Below, in pieces: positions 12,279 through 22,169 of a stretch of 64,000 bases of DNA. This DNA comes from Physcomitrium patens (lineage: Eukaryota > Streptophyta > Bryopsida > Funariales > Funariaceae): NCBI RefSeq assembly GCF_000002425.4, contig NC_037255.1, positions 3,045,847 through 3,109,846 on the forward strand. The letters run 5' to 3'. Made by a program: the position numbers and the translations under genes. Within the stretch, counting starts at the first letter, position 1. The number at the start of each line of letters is the position of its first letter. The notes below the pieces were generated by a model that saw only the letters and a list, made by a program, of their open reading frames with translations, did no database searches and was not told where the DNA came from.

Positions 12279-13055
12279 TGTAGAATAAGTAGTTATTTGC
12301 TGATTTGTAGATACTTAGTTTATAGTGTAAACAGGGATAGATGACTGTTGGAAAGGTAGTTCAGTAGTTAAAATGGATGAATAGTTAGAAAAAGCAGTTT
12401 TCATTAGAGATGTAGCAGTTGGTATCTCGTGGTAGGATAAGGAGGATGAGAGAGAGGAAGAAAGGGCCATTACTGTGATAGTGTGAGCCGGGGTAAGTTT
12501 GGTGCTACCTCTTTTCTTTTGTTGTTATGTTCTTTGTAATAAGAGTATTGAGAGTTTCTGAATATTGTGAAGTGAATCATGGAATGAAAGTGTGATTGGA
12601 ATTATATGTTATTGAATGAGAAAAAGAGAGATTGAATGCTGAAATCTAAATGTAGTTCAGCAGAAAGAGTGAATCTATGTTTGTGTGAAACACCGTAATG
12701 TGAATGGTAGTTCTGTGTGAAGAATTCTAGTGATTGGAATGAGGGTAATTGTGTACTAAAAGTTGTGAGGGCACAGTATTACAGTTGGAGGTTATAAGAG
12801 TGAAGATATATTGGTGGAAATAACAGTTATTGGTATGACTGAATTGTTGTAAGGAAGAGATTGATAAGGTGAAAGGAGAGATTAACATTTTCCTATGTGC
12901 TTAGACAATGGAAATAGTGACGATACATTGGAGGTAATTAATTGTGTGACCCTAACATGAACGCTTAAGCAACTAGTCATTCTCCATGTTCGAATCCCCC
13001 TATATGGGTTTATTCTGGGAGGTTTCTTCCGAAATAAGTAAAACGAGCGATTACA
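12279..13055 (+). mobile_element. 5' LTR of C1
   Basis: 777 bases, starting TGTAGAATAAGTAG and ending GAGCGATTACA. Near its end is a tRNA-like stretch with a B-box-like GTTCGAATCCC (about 12989-13000) that recurs in every C LTR here. Confidence 0.93.
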
Positions 13056-13058
13056 TTT

Positions 13059-13077
13059 TTGGAGCCGCTGCCGGGGA
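13059..13077 (+). promoter_or_regulatory. Primer binding site of C1
   Basis: TTGGAGCCGCTGCCGGGGA lies 3 bases after the LTR. It is close to TGGCGCCGTTGCCGGGGA, the tRNA-Asp-type primer site known from Athila/Tat elements of seed plants. Confidence 0.85.
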
Positions 13078-13156
13078 AAGAACAACAGTATGAAGTGTTA
13101 AAAATTGAATGTAAAATGGAAAAGGGAAATAATTCCAATAATAAAAATATTGGAAG

Positions 13157-14890
13157 TTGAATAAAAGGATTATAAGAATGTTTGATTTAGACTTTGAGAA
13201 TTTTTGGCCAAGGTCATCAAGAGAAAGTTATCTCCATGAAAATGGCTTGCAATTTTTGTATGAACTTGAAAAATTCCAAGGTGAAAGAAAAGATTTAATT
13301 GATCAAATTTTAATAAGAGATGAAATGATCAATGATTTAAAATTGGAATTGCGAGAAGAACATGAAACTTTTCAAATTCGGGAAAATCAATTGCAAGAAG
13401 AAAGGATATTTAGGGATATGAAACAACAAGAGTTCGATATGAAATATCAAAGAGAAGAATTGTTAAAGGTATATTCTACATTTGAAAGTAAAACTTTACA
13501 ATTGAAAACTGATATTTCAAAATTGACTCATCAAAATGAAGAATTAAGTAGTCAATTGGAAGAAATGAAAAAAATTAACCTTGATAATGACTACAAGAAG
13601 CAAAATTATCAATTAAATATTGAAGTTATGGAAAAAAATTTGGAAATGCTTCAAAGTTCTTGTGATACAATTATAGCACAACGTGATATGACTGAGGATA
13701 ATCTTACCAAATTTAGTCATAATGCGCAGAAAAATAAAAAGAATTATGAATTGTGTATTGAATCTTTAAAAAATGAATTATGCACAAAAACAAATGACTT
13801 GATCAATTCATTAGAAGAAAAAGATGATTTATTGGAAGAAACTTCAAATCAAAAAAAGATTATTTATAATTTGAAAAGTAAATTGCAACATGAACATGAA
13901 AAATTTCAACAATTAGAAGAAAGAAACCTTGAATGTATGGAAAGGAAAGAAGCAACATTCAAACAATTGCATGAGGATATGAATTATGACAATTTGGAAT
14001 ATAAAGATAAGAATATAAAATTGGAAATTGAGATTACTATATTAATTGATAATAATAGTAATTTAGTTTCACAACTAAATGAAGAAAAATCAAGATTCAA
14101 AATTAAGGAAGTTGAGGCCATTACAAACAAAGTTTTGTCAAAAGGAGTTGAAGAAAATTTGCAATCAAAGATTTTAAAGAATAAAGAAATTTTATTTCTA
14201 GCTAGACAAAGAGGTGAAGCTTTAGCAAAATTAAAAGTTAAGCCATTGTTTTGCAATCAAGCCATTGAAGGTTACTTAATAAAATATTTTGAAGTCAAAT
14301 TGAACAAATTTACAATCTTTAGTACTTGGAGGCATCATTATTTATCAAATTTTAAATTGAAGAATGAAACCATGTCAAATTTGCTTAAAGTAGATAAGCA
14401 AGAACCAAAGATGTTGAAAAAAATTATTTTAAAAAGGACAATGGATTTCAATATGTGGAAAAAAAAAACTTTTTCAACTCAAAAATCAATTGTGAAAACT
14501 AAAATATCAGCGTTTCTTTATGAGAATTTTCATTCAAATTTGGAAGATGTGAAGGAAATTTTATATTCTCAAACCTTTAATCTCAAAATTAATAAAATAA
14601 TTATGGATCTTAAGACGTCTATGACATGTTTAATTGATAACTGTACGACTATACTTAATATTGGTGGTTTAAGATTTACAAAATCTTATGAAGGATGTTT
14701 TCCAAACATTAAGCAAAGTATGTGTGCAATGAATTCAAAGTATTATCATATATTATTTTCAAGCAATATTATTGCATCAAATGGCAGTTTGAAGAATTTG
14801 TTTCTACAAGTGTCAAGTAATGAAAAAATATGGGATCCTGGCATATTTGAAAGGAAAGAAATTCATGTGCTGAACAAAATAAAGATATAA
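13157..14890 (+). CDS. C1 ORF1: long coiled-coil protein of unknown function
   Basis: 577 codons, uninterrupted, starting about 80 bases after the primer site, which is where gag would normally start. After a short N-terminus (FDLDFENFWP), residues about 30-400 are a nearly continuous heptad-patterned coiled coil very rich in E, K, N, Q and L. Residues about 400-577 are basic and less helical (for example NTKISAF-like and TILNIGGLRF stretches). There are no CCHC knuckles, catalytic motifs, signal peptide or membrane segments. Position suggests a Gag substitute or an assembly or targeting partner; a captured host cytoskeleton- or motor-type coiled coil is the alternative. I do not recognise the family. 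Codons are AT-rich (many AAA, GAA, TTG, AAT), in contrast to the higher-GC ORF2. Whole ORF, function unknown. Confidence 0.75.
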   Translation: MNKRIIRMFDLDFENFWPRSSRESYLHENGLQFLYELEKFQGERKDLIDQILIRDEMINDLKLELREEHETFQIRENQLQEERIFRDMKQQEFDMKYQREELLKVYSTFESKTLQLKTDISKLTHQNEELSSQLEEMKKINLDNDYKKQNYQLNIEVMEKNLEMLQSSCDTIIAQRDMTEDNLTKFSHNAQKNKKNYELCIESLKNELCTKTNDLINSLEEKDDLLEETSNQKKIIYNLKSKLQHEHEKFQQLEERNLECMERKEATFKQLHEDMNYDNLEYKDKNIKLEIEITILIDNNSNLVSQLNEEKSRFKIKEVEAITNKVLSKGVEENLQSKILKNKEILFLARQRGEALAKLKVKPLFCNQAIEGYLIKYFEVKLNKFTIFSTWRHHYLSNFKLKNETMSNLLKVDKQEPKMLKKIILKRTMDFNMWKKKTFSTQKSIVKTKISAFLYENFHSNLEDVKEILYSQTFNLKINKIIMDLKTSMTCLIDNCTTILNIGGLRFTKSYEGCFPNIKQSMCAMNSKYYHILFSSNIIASNGSLKNLFLQVSSNEKIWDPGIFERKEIHVLNKIKI

Positions 14891-15826
14891 ATCACTTTAT
14901 AAATGGGAAATCTAGTCTAATGGTAATCAACAAGCCAATTCAGATTGGTAAAGATCCAATTTAGATTGGTAAAGATCCAATTTAGATTAGAAATGACCCA
15001 ATTCAAAGATGGAAATGATCCAATTAAATTAGAAAATAGCCAATTTCAGATTGGAAAAGACCTAATTTAAATATTGAAAGACAAAGGACCAATTCAAATA
15101 TTGGAACAGATCAATTATTAAAAATCAGCAAGAACCAATACATGGCGAAGGTACTCCAATACTGTTTAAAAAAGAAAGTCCGATACCAGAACCTATAGCA
15201 GGTTCAATTTTATTAACCAATTCGACCAGTATATTGGGTTGTTCACCAATTTTAAGGAGCCAATTTCAACCAATTTGGGTGGCCAGTCTTAACCTGTAAG
15301 AGAACCAATTTTACAAACGGGATCAAGCCAATTCCAGAACCAATTCCAATTATTGGGAAGACCAATGCACTAGTATCAAGACTTGAACACTGAAATAGAA
15401 GATGAAGAAGTAGAGGAGGAGGTTACCAATTTGAAGCCTAGCGCACCAATATCAACGAAAGAAGCCAATGATGCGGCAATTTAGGAAATCGGTTTTGCCT
15501 GTACAATACATAAACCAGGGATGGGTTTTTTCTATATTGGTGGGGAGGAGGAACGAGTGGTCATTACGTGCTGAAGTGACAGCGCAAGTGTTATGATGGG
15601 AATTGTAACATGGGTAATAATGCGATTAAGACAGAAAGTACAATACAGAGGCTGTTACGAAGATCCTAATAGGCTAGGCGTCAAGAGCACGTTAGAGTAC
15701 ATCAATTCAGGAGGAGAAACATGGTAGAAGTTAGGAGTGGGACTCTATTTTTGCATTGTTTACATTGTAATTTTTGTGAACTGTATTCCCGAGTGTGAGT
15801 TTAGAGTATTGTTGTGAGTAGAAGAG
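14891..15826 (+). repeat. C1 spacer with dense CCAAT motifs and a degenerate tandem repeat
   Basis: From about 14930 to 15120 the sequence is made of imperfect units of about 22 bases (like GATCCAATTTAGATTGGTAAA). Across 14930-15480 I count about 21 CCAAT pentamers, mostly as ACCAATT/GCCAATT. After that, 15480-15826 is higher in GC and leads into ORF2 without a repeat. No long frame is open here. It may be worn coding sequence or a regulatory spacer. Confidence 0.7.
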
Positions 15827-16852
15827 ATGGTGATTCGTAAGAAGAGGACAGCTATGAGAGATGAGAGACAATGTTCAATCAGGTCGAAGGGCGAAATGCC
15901 ACCAATAGAGTGTGTTATAGTGACCAATATGGAGCCGATAGCTATGGACAATTTTTGGTCGCAAAGGAGACAGAGAGAGTTTCGCACGGCGCAGATGTAT
16001 GGGTTTCTGAAGTTTTCGCAGAGGCTACCACCAATAGATATAGTATTGTTAACGGAATATGTGACGAATTATGATCCGGAAGACGGGTCCAGTGTGGTTC
16101 ATGGGAGAATTATTGGTATAGATGAGGTAACGTTGAACAAGGTTCTATATCTTCTCATGGGTGAGCTACCGGTATCGGGAGACTTGGAGTCTGATTTTGT
16201 ACCAAGCAAGTACTTCAAGTCGGGAAACGAAGCATGTGAGAAAAATCAAGGGTGGAAGACAGCGGATGCGCTTTCGCTAGAGCTAGTAGAATGGATGCGA
16301 TTTGTGCAGAAGAGATTAGGGTTGAATCGGTATACGACATATATATCGAGAAGATTGTTATTTTTGGCAATTGTGATGTTGGAGGGGATGGTCTTCAATT
16401 GGACAGCATATGTTGCAACAAGGATCTCTGTGGAATTGGACACGAAGAGGAGAACAAGGAAGGTTACCACGTTGTTGTGTTCCAATTACGTGTGTAGCGC
16501 CATTAAGTATCAGCAGCAGCAACTAGTATTGGTGGCGAGATCGGGACCTGTAGCGACGGAGACAAGACCGGAGCCAGTACCAATACCATCAACACCAGTA
16601 GAAGGAGCACCGATAGCAGAATGCAGTCAAGCTAGGAATCGCGATCGGACCAATGCGAGTTCATCATCAACGAAATTGGTTCCCCCCAACACCAATAGGG
16701 CAGAAGCAACACTAGTATTAGTGCAGTATTTTCAATGGGTGGATTCATTGGGAGGTAGTCAGCAAGTAGGAGAGCTTAAGGAGTTGATCTCGGCACAGAT
16801 TAACCAGCTGCATTTGGCAGTTGTAAGGATGGACAATGAGCTGAGTCTTTGA
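15827..16852 (+). CDS. C1 ORF2: plant retroelement-associated protein, possible mobile-domain-like fold
   Basis: 341 codons. The start is the first Met of the open frame; an upstream start cannot be excluded. The N-terminus is basic (VIRKKRTAMRDER). Residues about 75-235 form the conserved-looking core: LTEYVTNYDP, then VVHGRIIGIDEVTLNKVL, FVPSKYFKSG, LVEWMRFVQKRLGL and LLFLAIVMLEGMVFNW. This pattern reminds me of the 'putative plant transposon protein' type ORFs found in large plant LTR elements, but I cannot run a profile search. Residues about 240-300 are Pro/Ser/Thr-rich and look disordered, and the end is helical. GC and codon use are clearly higher than in ORF1, so the two ORFs may have different origins. 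Function unknown. Confidence 0.65.
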   Translation: MVIRKKRTAMRDERQCSIRSKGEMPPIECVIVTNMEPIAMDNFWSQRRQREFRTAQMYGFLKFSQRLPPIDIVLLTEYVTNYDPEDGSSVVHGRIIGIDEVTLNKVLYLLMGELPVSGDLESDFVPSKYFKSGNEACEKNQGWKTADALSLELVEWMRFVQKRLGLNRYTTYISRRLLFLAIVMLEGMVFNWTAYVATRISVELDTKRRTRKVTTLLCSNYVCSAIKYQQQQLVLVARSGPVATETRPEPVPIPSTPVEGAPIAECSQARNRDRTNASSSSTKLVPPNTNRAEATLVLVQYFQWVDSLGGSQQVGELKELISAQINQLHLAVVRMDNELSL

Positions 16853-17456
16853 CAGAAATTGGAGGAGAAGAACAAGATTTTGGAGAAGCAACAGCAGAAG
16901 ATCGAGGATTTACAACGCATTTCAGTAACGGATGCCCTCAAGTATGCTAAATTGGAGCACCAGGTCAAGGAGAGAGAAGGGGAATAGACCAAGCAGCACA
17001 AGATGATAAAGACTCTGGCGGAGCTTAACAAGCAGGAGTGTATTGAGTTGCGGAACCAGTGTCAGGAGGAAATGAATTGGGCGGAAGAATTGGCGACCGA
17101 GAAGACTAAATCGGAGGACGATTTACGTAGGCAGTCGGAGAGTTGAAAGGTGGAGAACGAGAAGTTAACACTCCGGATTCAGGAATTGGAAGCCGAGGTG
17201 TCTACATTGAATAAGCAGAAGGAAGCAGCCAATCCCGCCAATACATCGTCAGGAGAACCGGAGATACAAGTGCATATACTCAAAGAGCAGCTGAAGGAGC
17301 GAGACAACCAAATCGCATTATTGGAATCTCAGGTGCGCACATTGGGAGCGTTGAACAAAGATCTAACAGCCCAACTTAAAGAGGAGCAAACAGAAGAGGG
17401 AGAGGAAGACGAAGCCAACCCAATAGCGAAGCATATTAGAACAGAACAAGGTGAAT
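16853..17456 (+). CDS. C1 third coding region: coiled-coil segment
   Basis: Directly after ORF2 comes a higher-GC stretch whose translation is again coiled coil. It includes the 102-codon piece at 17150-17458 (LTLRIQELEAEVSTLNKQ, later IALLESQVRTLGALNKD) and ends acidic (EEGEEDEANP). A similar coiled-coil remnant precedes the 3' LTR of C0 (18340-18760) and, on the minus strand, of C3 (43144-43565). The segment is therefore a conserved 3' part of this family. Its relation to ORF2 (one protein or two) cannot be settled here. Confidence 0.55.
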
Positions 17457-17557
17457 AACAAGTTCAAGAATTGGAGGAAGAAGATGATGTGCAAATGTTG
17501 TAAAATAGGTGTATACTGGTTGTTTGCGAGGACGCTGCACAGTTAGAAGTGGGGCTA

Positions 17558-18334
17558 TGTAGAATAAGTAGTTATTTGCTGATTTGTAGATACTTAGTTT
17601 ATAGTGTAAACAGGGATAGATGACTGTTGGAAAGGTAGTTCAGTAGTTAAAATGGATGAATAGTTAGGAAAAGCAGTTTTCATTAGAGATGTAGCAGTTG
17701 GTATCTCGTGGTAGGATAAGGAGGATGAGAGAGAGGAAGAAAGGGCCATTACTGTGATAGTGTGAGCCGGGATAAGCTTGGTGCTACCTCTTTTCTTTTG
17801 TTGTTATGTTCTTTGTAATAAGAGTATTGAGAGTTTCTGAATATTGTGAAGTGAATCATGGAATGAAAGTGTGATTGGAATTATATGTTATTGAATGAGA
17901 AAAAGAGAGATTGAATGCTGAAATCTAAATGTAGTTCAGCAGAAAGAGTGAATCTATGTTTGTGTGAAACACCGTAATGTGAATGGTAGTTCTGTGTGAA
18001 GAATTCTAGTGATTGGAATGAGAGTAATTGTGTACTAAAAGTTGTGAGGGCACAGTATTATAGTTGGAGGTTATAAGAGTGAAGATATATTGGTGGAAAT
18101 AACAGTTATTGGTATGACTGAATTGTTGTAAGGAAGAGATTGATAAGGTGAAAGGAGAGATTATCGTTTTCCTATGTGCTTAGATAATAGAAATAGTGAC
18201 GATATATTGGAGGTAATTAATTGTGTGACCCTAACGTGAACGCTTAAGCAACTAGTCATTCCCCGTGTTCGAATCCCCCTATATGGATTTATTCTGAGAG
18301 GTTTCTTCCGGAATAAGTAAAACGACCAACCACA
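17558..18334 (+). mobile_element. 3' LTR of C1
   Basis: It starts TGTAGAATAAGTAG and ends GACCAACCACA, followed by the AAGAT duplication. The bases before it (agttagaagtggggcta) hold the purine tract. It is about 97 percent identical by eye to the 5' LTR. Confidence 0.93.
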
Positions 18335-19637
18335 AAGATGAACACAAAAATACAAAGTTATTAGTGCAAGAGAAAGTGATATTGAATGACCAATATAGAT
18401 ATGAAATAGAGCCGTTGGGGGCTGAAATCGAGGCTTTGAATACTGAGGTGATAAAATTGGCAAATGATTTAGTCAATATTGGTTAGTCACAAGTATTGAT
18501 ATTGCTAGTTTTCAAAGTTCTAGAAGGGATGAATCAGTATCAGTATTAGTTGGAATTGAAAGATATCCATATCCTGAAGTTGGAAGCTCAAGTCTATGAA
18601 TTGGAAGAATACAATGAAGACCTTTCAACCTACTTCAAGAAAGAGACAATAGAAGGATAAGAGGAAGATGAAAGTTTGCATTTGGAACTGGAATCAATAG
18701 AACTAAGAATGGATAATGCAGAAATTGAACAATTGCGTGAATTAAAAGAATAACAATTTTATAGAATTTTATTAAGTAGTTTTTTTTAAAATTAGGTATC
18801 AATTTTGTGTTTGTGAGGACATTGCACAATTAGGAGCGACACTATGTAGAATGGATAGAAATTTATTTTTGTAAGATATGGATAAAATAGATTAATCAGT
18901 TCTAGGATTATCAATTCAATAGGTCAGATGATTGAATTAGTTATAAAAAAGGTTGGAGTAAGGAATAATGGTTAGGATCTAGAATTTTAAAAGTAAAGCA
19001 TAAGTAAGTTGAAGAAGATATTGGAAGGCCCAAACCATGATAGTCATGAGCCATAGTAAGCTTGATGCTACTTCTTTGTTTTCTTTGTTTTCTTTGTAAT
19101 TGAAGAGTAATGGATAGTTTTTGAATATTGTGAGGTGAATCTATGGAATAAATCAGAGATTGATTTATGAGATAATAAGTATGTAATTAGAGAACTATGT
19201 AATTGAATTATAATGAAAAGATATTGGAAATTTTTTATCAGATTTTGTAGAAGATTGATTCTAGATGAAAGATTATGATTGTTATTAATTGAGAGTTATG
19301 TGTATTTTGACAGAACAAGTATGTGATTATAGAAATTATGTGAAGGGAGATAGGATGGAATCGAAGACTGTTATTTCTAATTTTGGATAGAATTTGTGTA
19401 TTTTGAGCGGTCTTTTGAGAGTACAAGATTACACATTATTGTTATCAATTGATGAAGGAGTATTATTAATAGAAAAAAATATTATCATATTCTATGATAT
19501 TTTTAGTGATTTAGAATATGGTTAATTGTATGATCCTAATATGTAAGTTCATTTGGTAAGTCTTTTCTTATGTTCAAATTTCCTTCTACAAGTTTATTCT
19601 GAAAGGAATTTGTAGAATAAGTAAAATGACAACCACA
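18335..19637 (+). mobile_element. C0: 3' part of an older C-family element
   Basis: It consists of a worn coiled-coil coding remnant (18340-18760), a purine-containing link with 'gaggacattgcacaattaggag' matching the same place in C1, and a 3' LTR at 18845-19637 (TGTAGAATGGATAG ... GACAACCACA). C1 is inserted in the coiled-coil part. The portion left of C1 (about 12100-12278) may be the remaining upstream part. Downstream, at 19638, minus-strand reverse transcriptase of H resumes, so C0 sits in H. Broken, with many breaks. Confidence 0.75.
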
Positions 19638-19965
19638 TCAATAGATATCAATTCTTTATTGTGATTTTATTAAGACTGCAACAATCAACACACATTTATA
19701 AGGGTCCTTCTTTCTTCTTCACAAATAATATTGGAACATCAGCTCGTGACTTGGAATGTCAAAAAAAATTCCTAGCCAAATTTTTCTCAATATATTCTTT
19801 TAAAGTTATAAGCTCATTCTTGGATAAATTGTAGATGGATCCAAATGATGGTTAAGCACCTTCTTGAAGGTCAATCCTACAATTATAAGGATGATGCTTT
19901 GACGGAATATCTGCATTTTATTTTTTCAAATATATCTACAAAATCCTTATAGGCCTCTAGAATCA
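19638..19965 (-). pseudogene. Start of reverse transcriptase of element H
   Basis: The minus-strand peptide has [12 protein letters not shown] and, further on, a stretch like LNKITIKN, matching [12 protein letters not shown] and LNKITIKN of element G. Toward 19950 it reads YKDFVDIFEK, matching the link before RT in G (YQDVFEKK). This joins the H halves on either side of E (19966 to about 31310). Confidence 0.75.
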
Positions 19966-20011
19966 TGTTAGCTCTCAATTATACTCCAAAATTTAAATTT
20001 TTGTTATTTTT
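19966..20011 (+). mobile_element. Start of the 5' LTR of E
   Basis: 46 bases matching 29147-29193 with only C/T- and G/A-type or single-base differences. The following sequence switches to a minus-strand F-family fragment. Confidence 0.7.
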
Positions 20012-20518
20012 TTATTTTATTCTTTCATTTATTTTTAAGAATCTTTTGGCAAAGGTCCAGCAACAAATTTTATCTTCTATCTATTATCTTATATTTTCTT
20101 TCAATTATAACCTCTAGTGCTTAAAAAGATTCAATCATATTATAAAATTTTTTTGAATGAATTTATATAACTTTATTATTATTATCTAATCCAATAGATT
20201 CAATCAATTCCAAAGGTTTCTTCAATCTATTTTTTTCATAAATATCAATAATCTTGTCATTATTTTCTAATATTTCTAATCCAAATAACTCTTTTTCAAT
20301 AGAAAATAATCCCTTTCCTTCTTTCTTTACTTTTTAAGTCTTCAATCTTCTTATACATAATACTTTCATTCTCAAAAATGTCAATAAATCTTGCATCAAA
20401 GGTACTTACATCTTGTGAGAGTACCTCTCCTTTTGTATTTCTATAATCTTACCTTATAGTGATATTTCTATAAAATCCTTGAATTATTCAACAATCCTTA
20501 GCAATATATTTTCTCTCA
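20012..20518 (-). mobile_element. F2: fragment of an F-family element (protease-RT link)
   Basis: About 96 percent identical by eye to 34993-35491 (F3) and more distantly similar to 55440-55980 in the F element, where it covers the stretch between protease and reverse transcriptase. It directly adjoins an F LTR (20519) without a gag region between them, so the copy is rearranged. Confidence 0.75.
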
Positions 20519-21358
20519 ATGCTTCTTGGATTTTAAGTTAGAAACTAGCACACAACATTTGAAGAAAATCGCACTTATCAATTAGTCGATGACCTCAAAA
20601 TTCCGCTCTGATGCTGGCTGGTCTCTCCTTTTCCAAACTTGATGCCAACTTCTAGTATTGATATCTCTCTTTTCCACTATTCGATTGCTTCTAAATTTTA
20701 CTTATGTATAGAAAATCAAGTCTTCTACTAATAAAACCAAAAATTTCTCCAATTCAACTAGTAGATTGTTAGATATCTAAAAAAACCTTACTGGTCTTCA
20801 AAATCCTGAATCCTGAGACCTTAACCCACAAAAACCTTCATATGCATCGATCTAGCCATTCGATTGATGTCAAATATCTTATACACATTCACAACAAGTA
20901 TACCAATAAGTCTCTAAATTTTCATCCATAAAAATGCTACAAAAGACACGAAATCCAAACATTTGTAAACCGGTTTTATTTCTCAAAGATCTGAATTCAC
21001 AGAGAACATCACTCACTTTGAAAATCCTTCAAAAATCCAATACTAATCCAAATGATATGAAATTATCTCTCAAAAATCCCTCTACAAGTCTTCTCTCTAA
21101 TTCGGCTCTTCGATCTCCCAAAGAATGCTTAAGTCGCCGTCAGAGCACGGTTTTGTGCCTCAGGGTCTGATTTTGACTCAAGTTCATAACCGGTCCTCTT
21201 TGGGTATCAACTTTCGTCTTCTTGATATAATTTTTATTAATTTGCACTCCTAACTTCTCTTGACATATGCCTATATCCTTTATTTTTCTAATCTACCTTG
21301 TTTTGTCTTATTTATGGCCTTACAAATTAAATAGAAGCTATTTTTTCTAAAAAGGCAG

Positions 21359-22057
21359 TGTAGAATAAGTAGTTATTTGCTGAATTGTAGATACTTAGTT
21401 TATAGTGTAAACAGGGATAGATGACTGTTGAAAAGGTAGTTCAGTAGGTAAAATAGATGAATAGTTAGGAAAAGCAGTTTTCATTAGAGATGTAGCAGTT
21501 GGTATCTCGTGGTAGCATAAGGAGGATGGGAGAGAGGAAGTAGGGGCCAGACTGTGATAGTGTGAGCCGAGATAAGCTTAGTGCTACGTCTTTTCTTTTG
21601 TTTGTTATTTTCTTTCAATAAGAAGATTAAGAGTTTCTGAATATTGTGAAAGTGAATTATGGAATGGAAGTATGATTGTTATTAAATGGAAAGAAGAAAG
21701 ATTGAATGCTGAAATCTGATTGTAGTTCAGCAGAGAGAATGAGTCTGTGTTTGTGTGAAACACTGTAATGTGAAGGCAGTTAATGGTGAAGAACTCCAGA
21801 GTTTGGATTATAGTATGATTATGTCCTGTCATTTAGGATAGTGTGGGATTACATGTTGTTGTTATCAGTGATGGTGGAGTATTATTAGGAAGTGGAAAGC
21901 ATTGTAGTGTTTTCTGGGTGTTTTAAGTAGTGCGAAATACAGTTAATTGTGTGACCCTAACGTGTAAGCTCATGCGGTATTCTTTCCATGTGTTCGAATT
22001 TCCCTATACAGGTTTACTCTGATTAGATTAGTTAGAGTAAGTAAAACGACAATCACA
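21359..22057 (+). mobile_element. 5' LTR of C2
   Basis: 699 bases, from TGTAGAATAAGTAG to GACAATCACA, and a close relative of the C1 LTRs. Its end has the tRNA-like stretch with AAGCTCATGCGG followed about 20 bases later by GTTCGAAT. Confidence 0.9.
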
Positions 22058-22060
22058 TTT

Positions 22061-22078
22061 TGGCGCCACTGTTGGGGA
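22061..22078 (+). promoter_or_regulatory. Primer binding site of C2
   Basis: TGGCGCCACTGTTGGGGA, 3 bases after the LTR; close to the tRNA-Asp-type site of Athila/Tat elements. Confidence 0.88.
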
Positions 22079-22169
22079 AATTGATAATAGCATGGAGTGT
22101 TAGGTATTAACTGCCGGTTGAAGTAGATGGGAAATAGGTAGCAGTCGCAGAAGAATATAATGAAAGAGT

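Larger units (their letters stand above)
12279..18334 (+). mobile_element. C1: whole-looking non-autonomous LTR retrotransposon without pol
   Basis: Complete by structure: 5' LTR 12279-13055, primer site 13059-13077, internal region, purine tract, 3' LTR 17558-18334. It has perfect 5-base target duplications AAGAT (12274-12278 and 18335-18339). The LTRs differ at about 20 of 777 positions by eye, mostly C/T or G/A, so insertion is fairly recent. The internal 4.5 kb holds a 577-codon coiled-coil ORF, a 341-codon ORF and a third coiled-coil region, but no protease, reverse transcriptase, RNase H or integrase. It therefore has to depend on an autonomous partner, perhaps one with C-type LTRs such as C2 or K. 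By size and content it is a large retrotransposon derivative, though with unusually well kept ORFs. Confidence 0.92.

Noticed and set aside
12990-13020. tRNA gene
   Set aside because: T-arm-like motif only; no full cloverleaf can be drawn and it is part of every C LTR.
12882-13085. Small minus-strand frame repeated at 18161-18463
   Set aside because: It is antisense to the C1 LTR ends and repeats only because the LTR repeats.
13984-14256. 90-codon minus frame
   Set aside because: Antisense of the C1 coiled-coil ORF.
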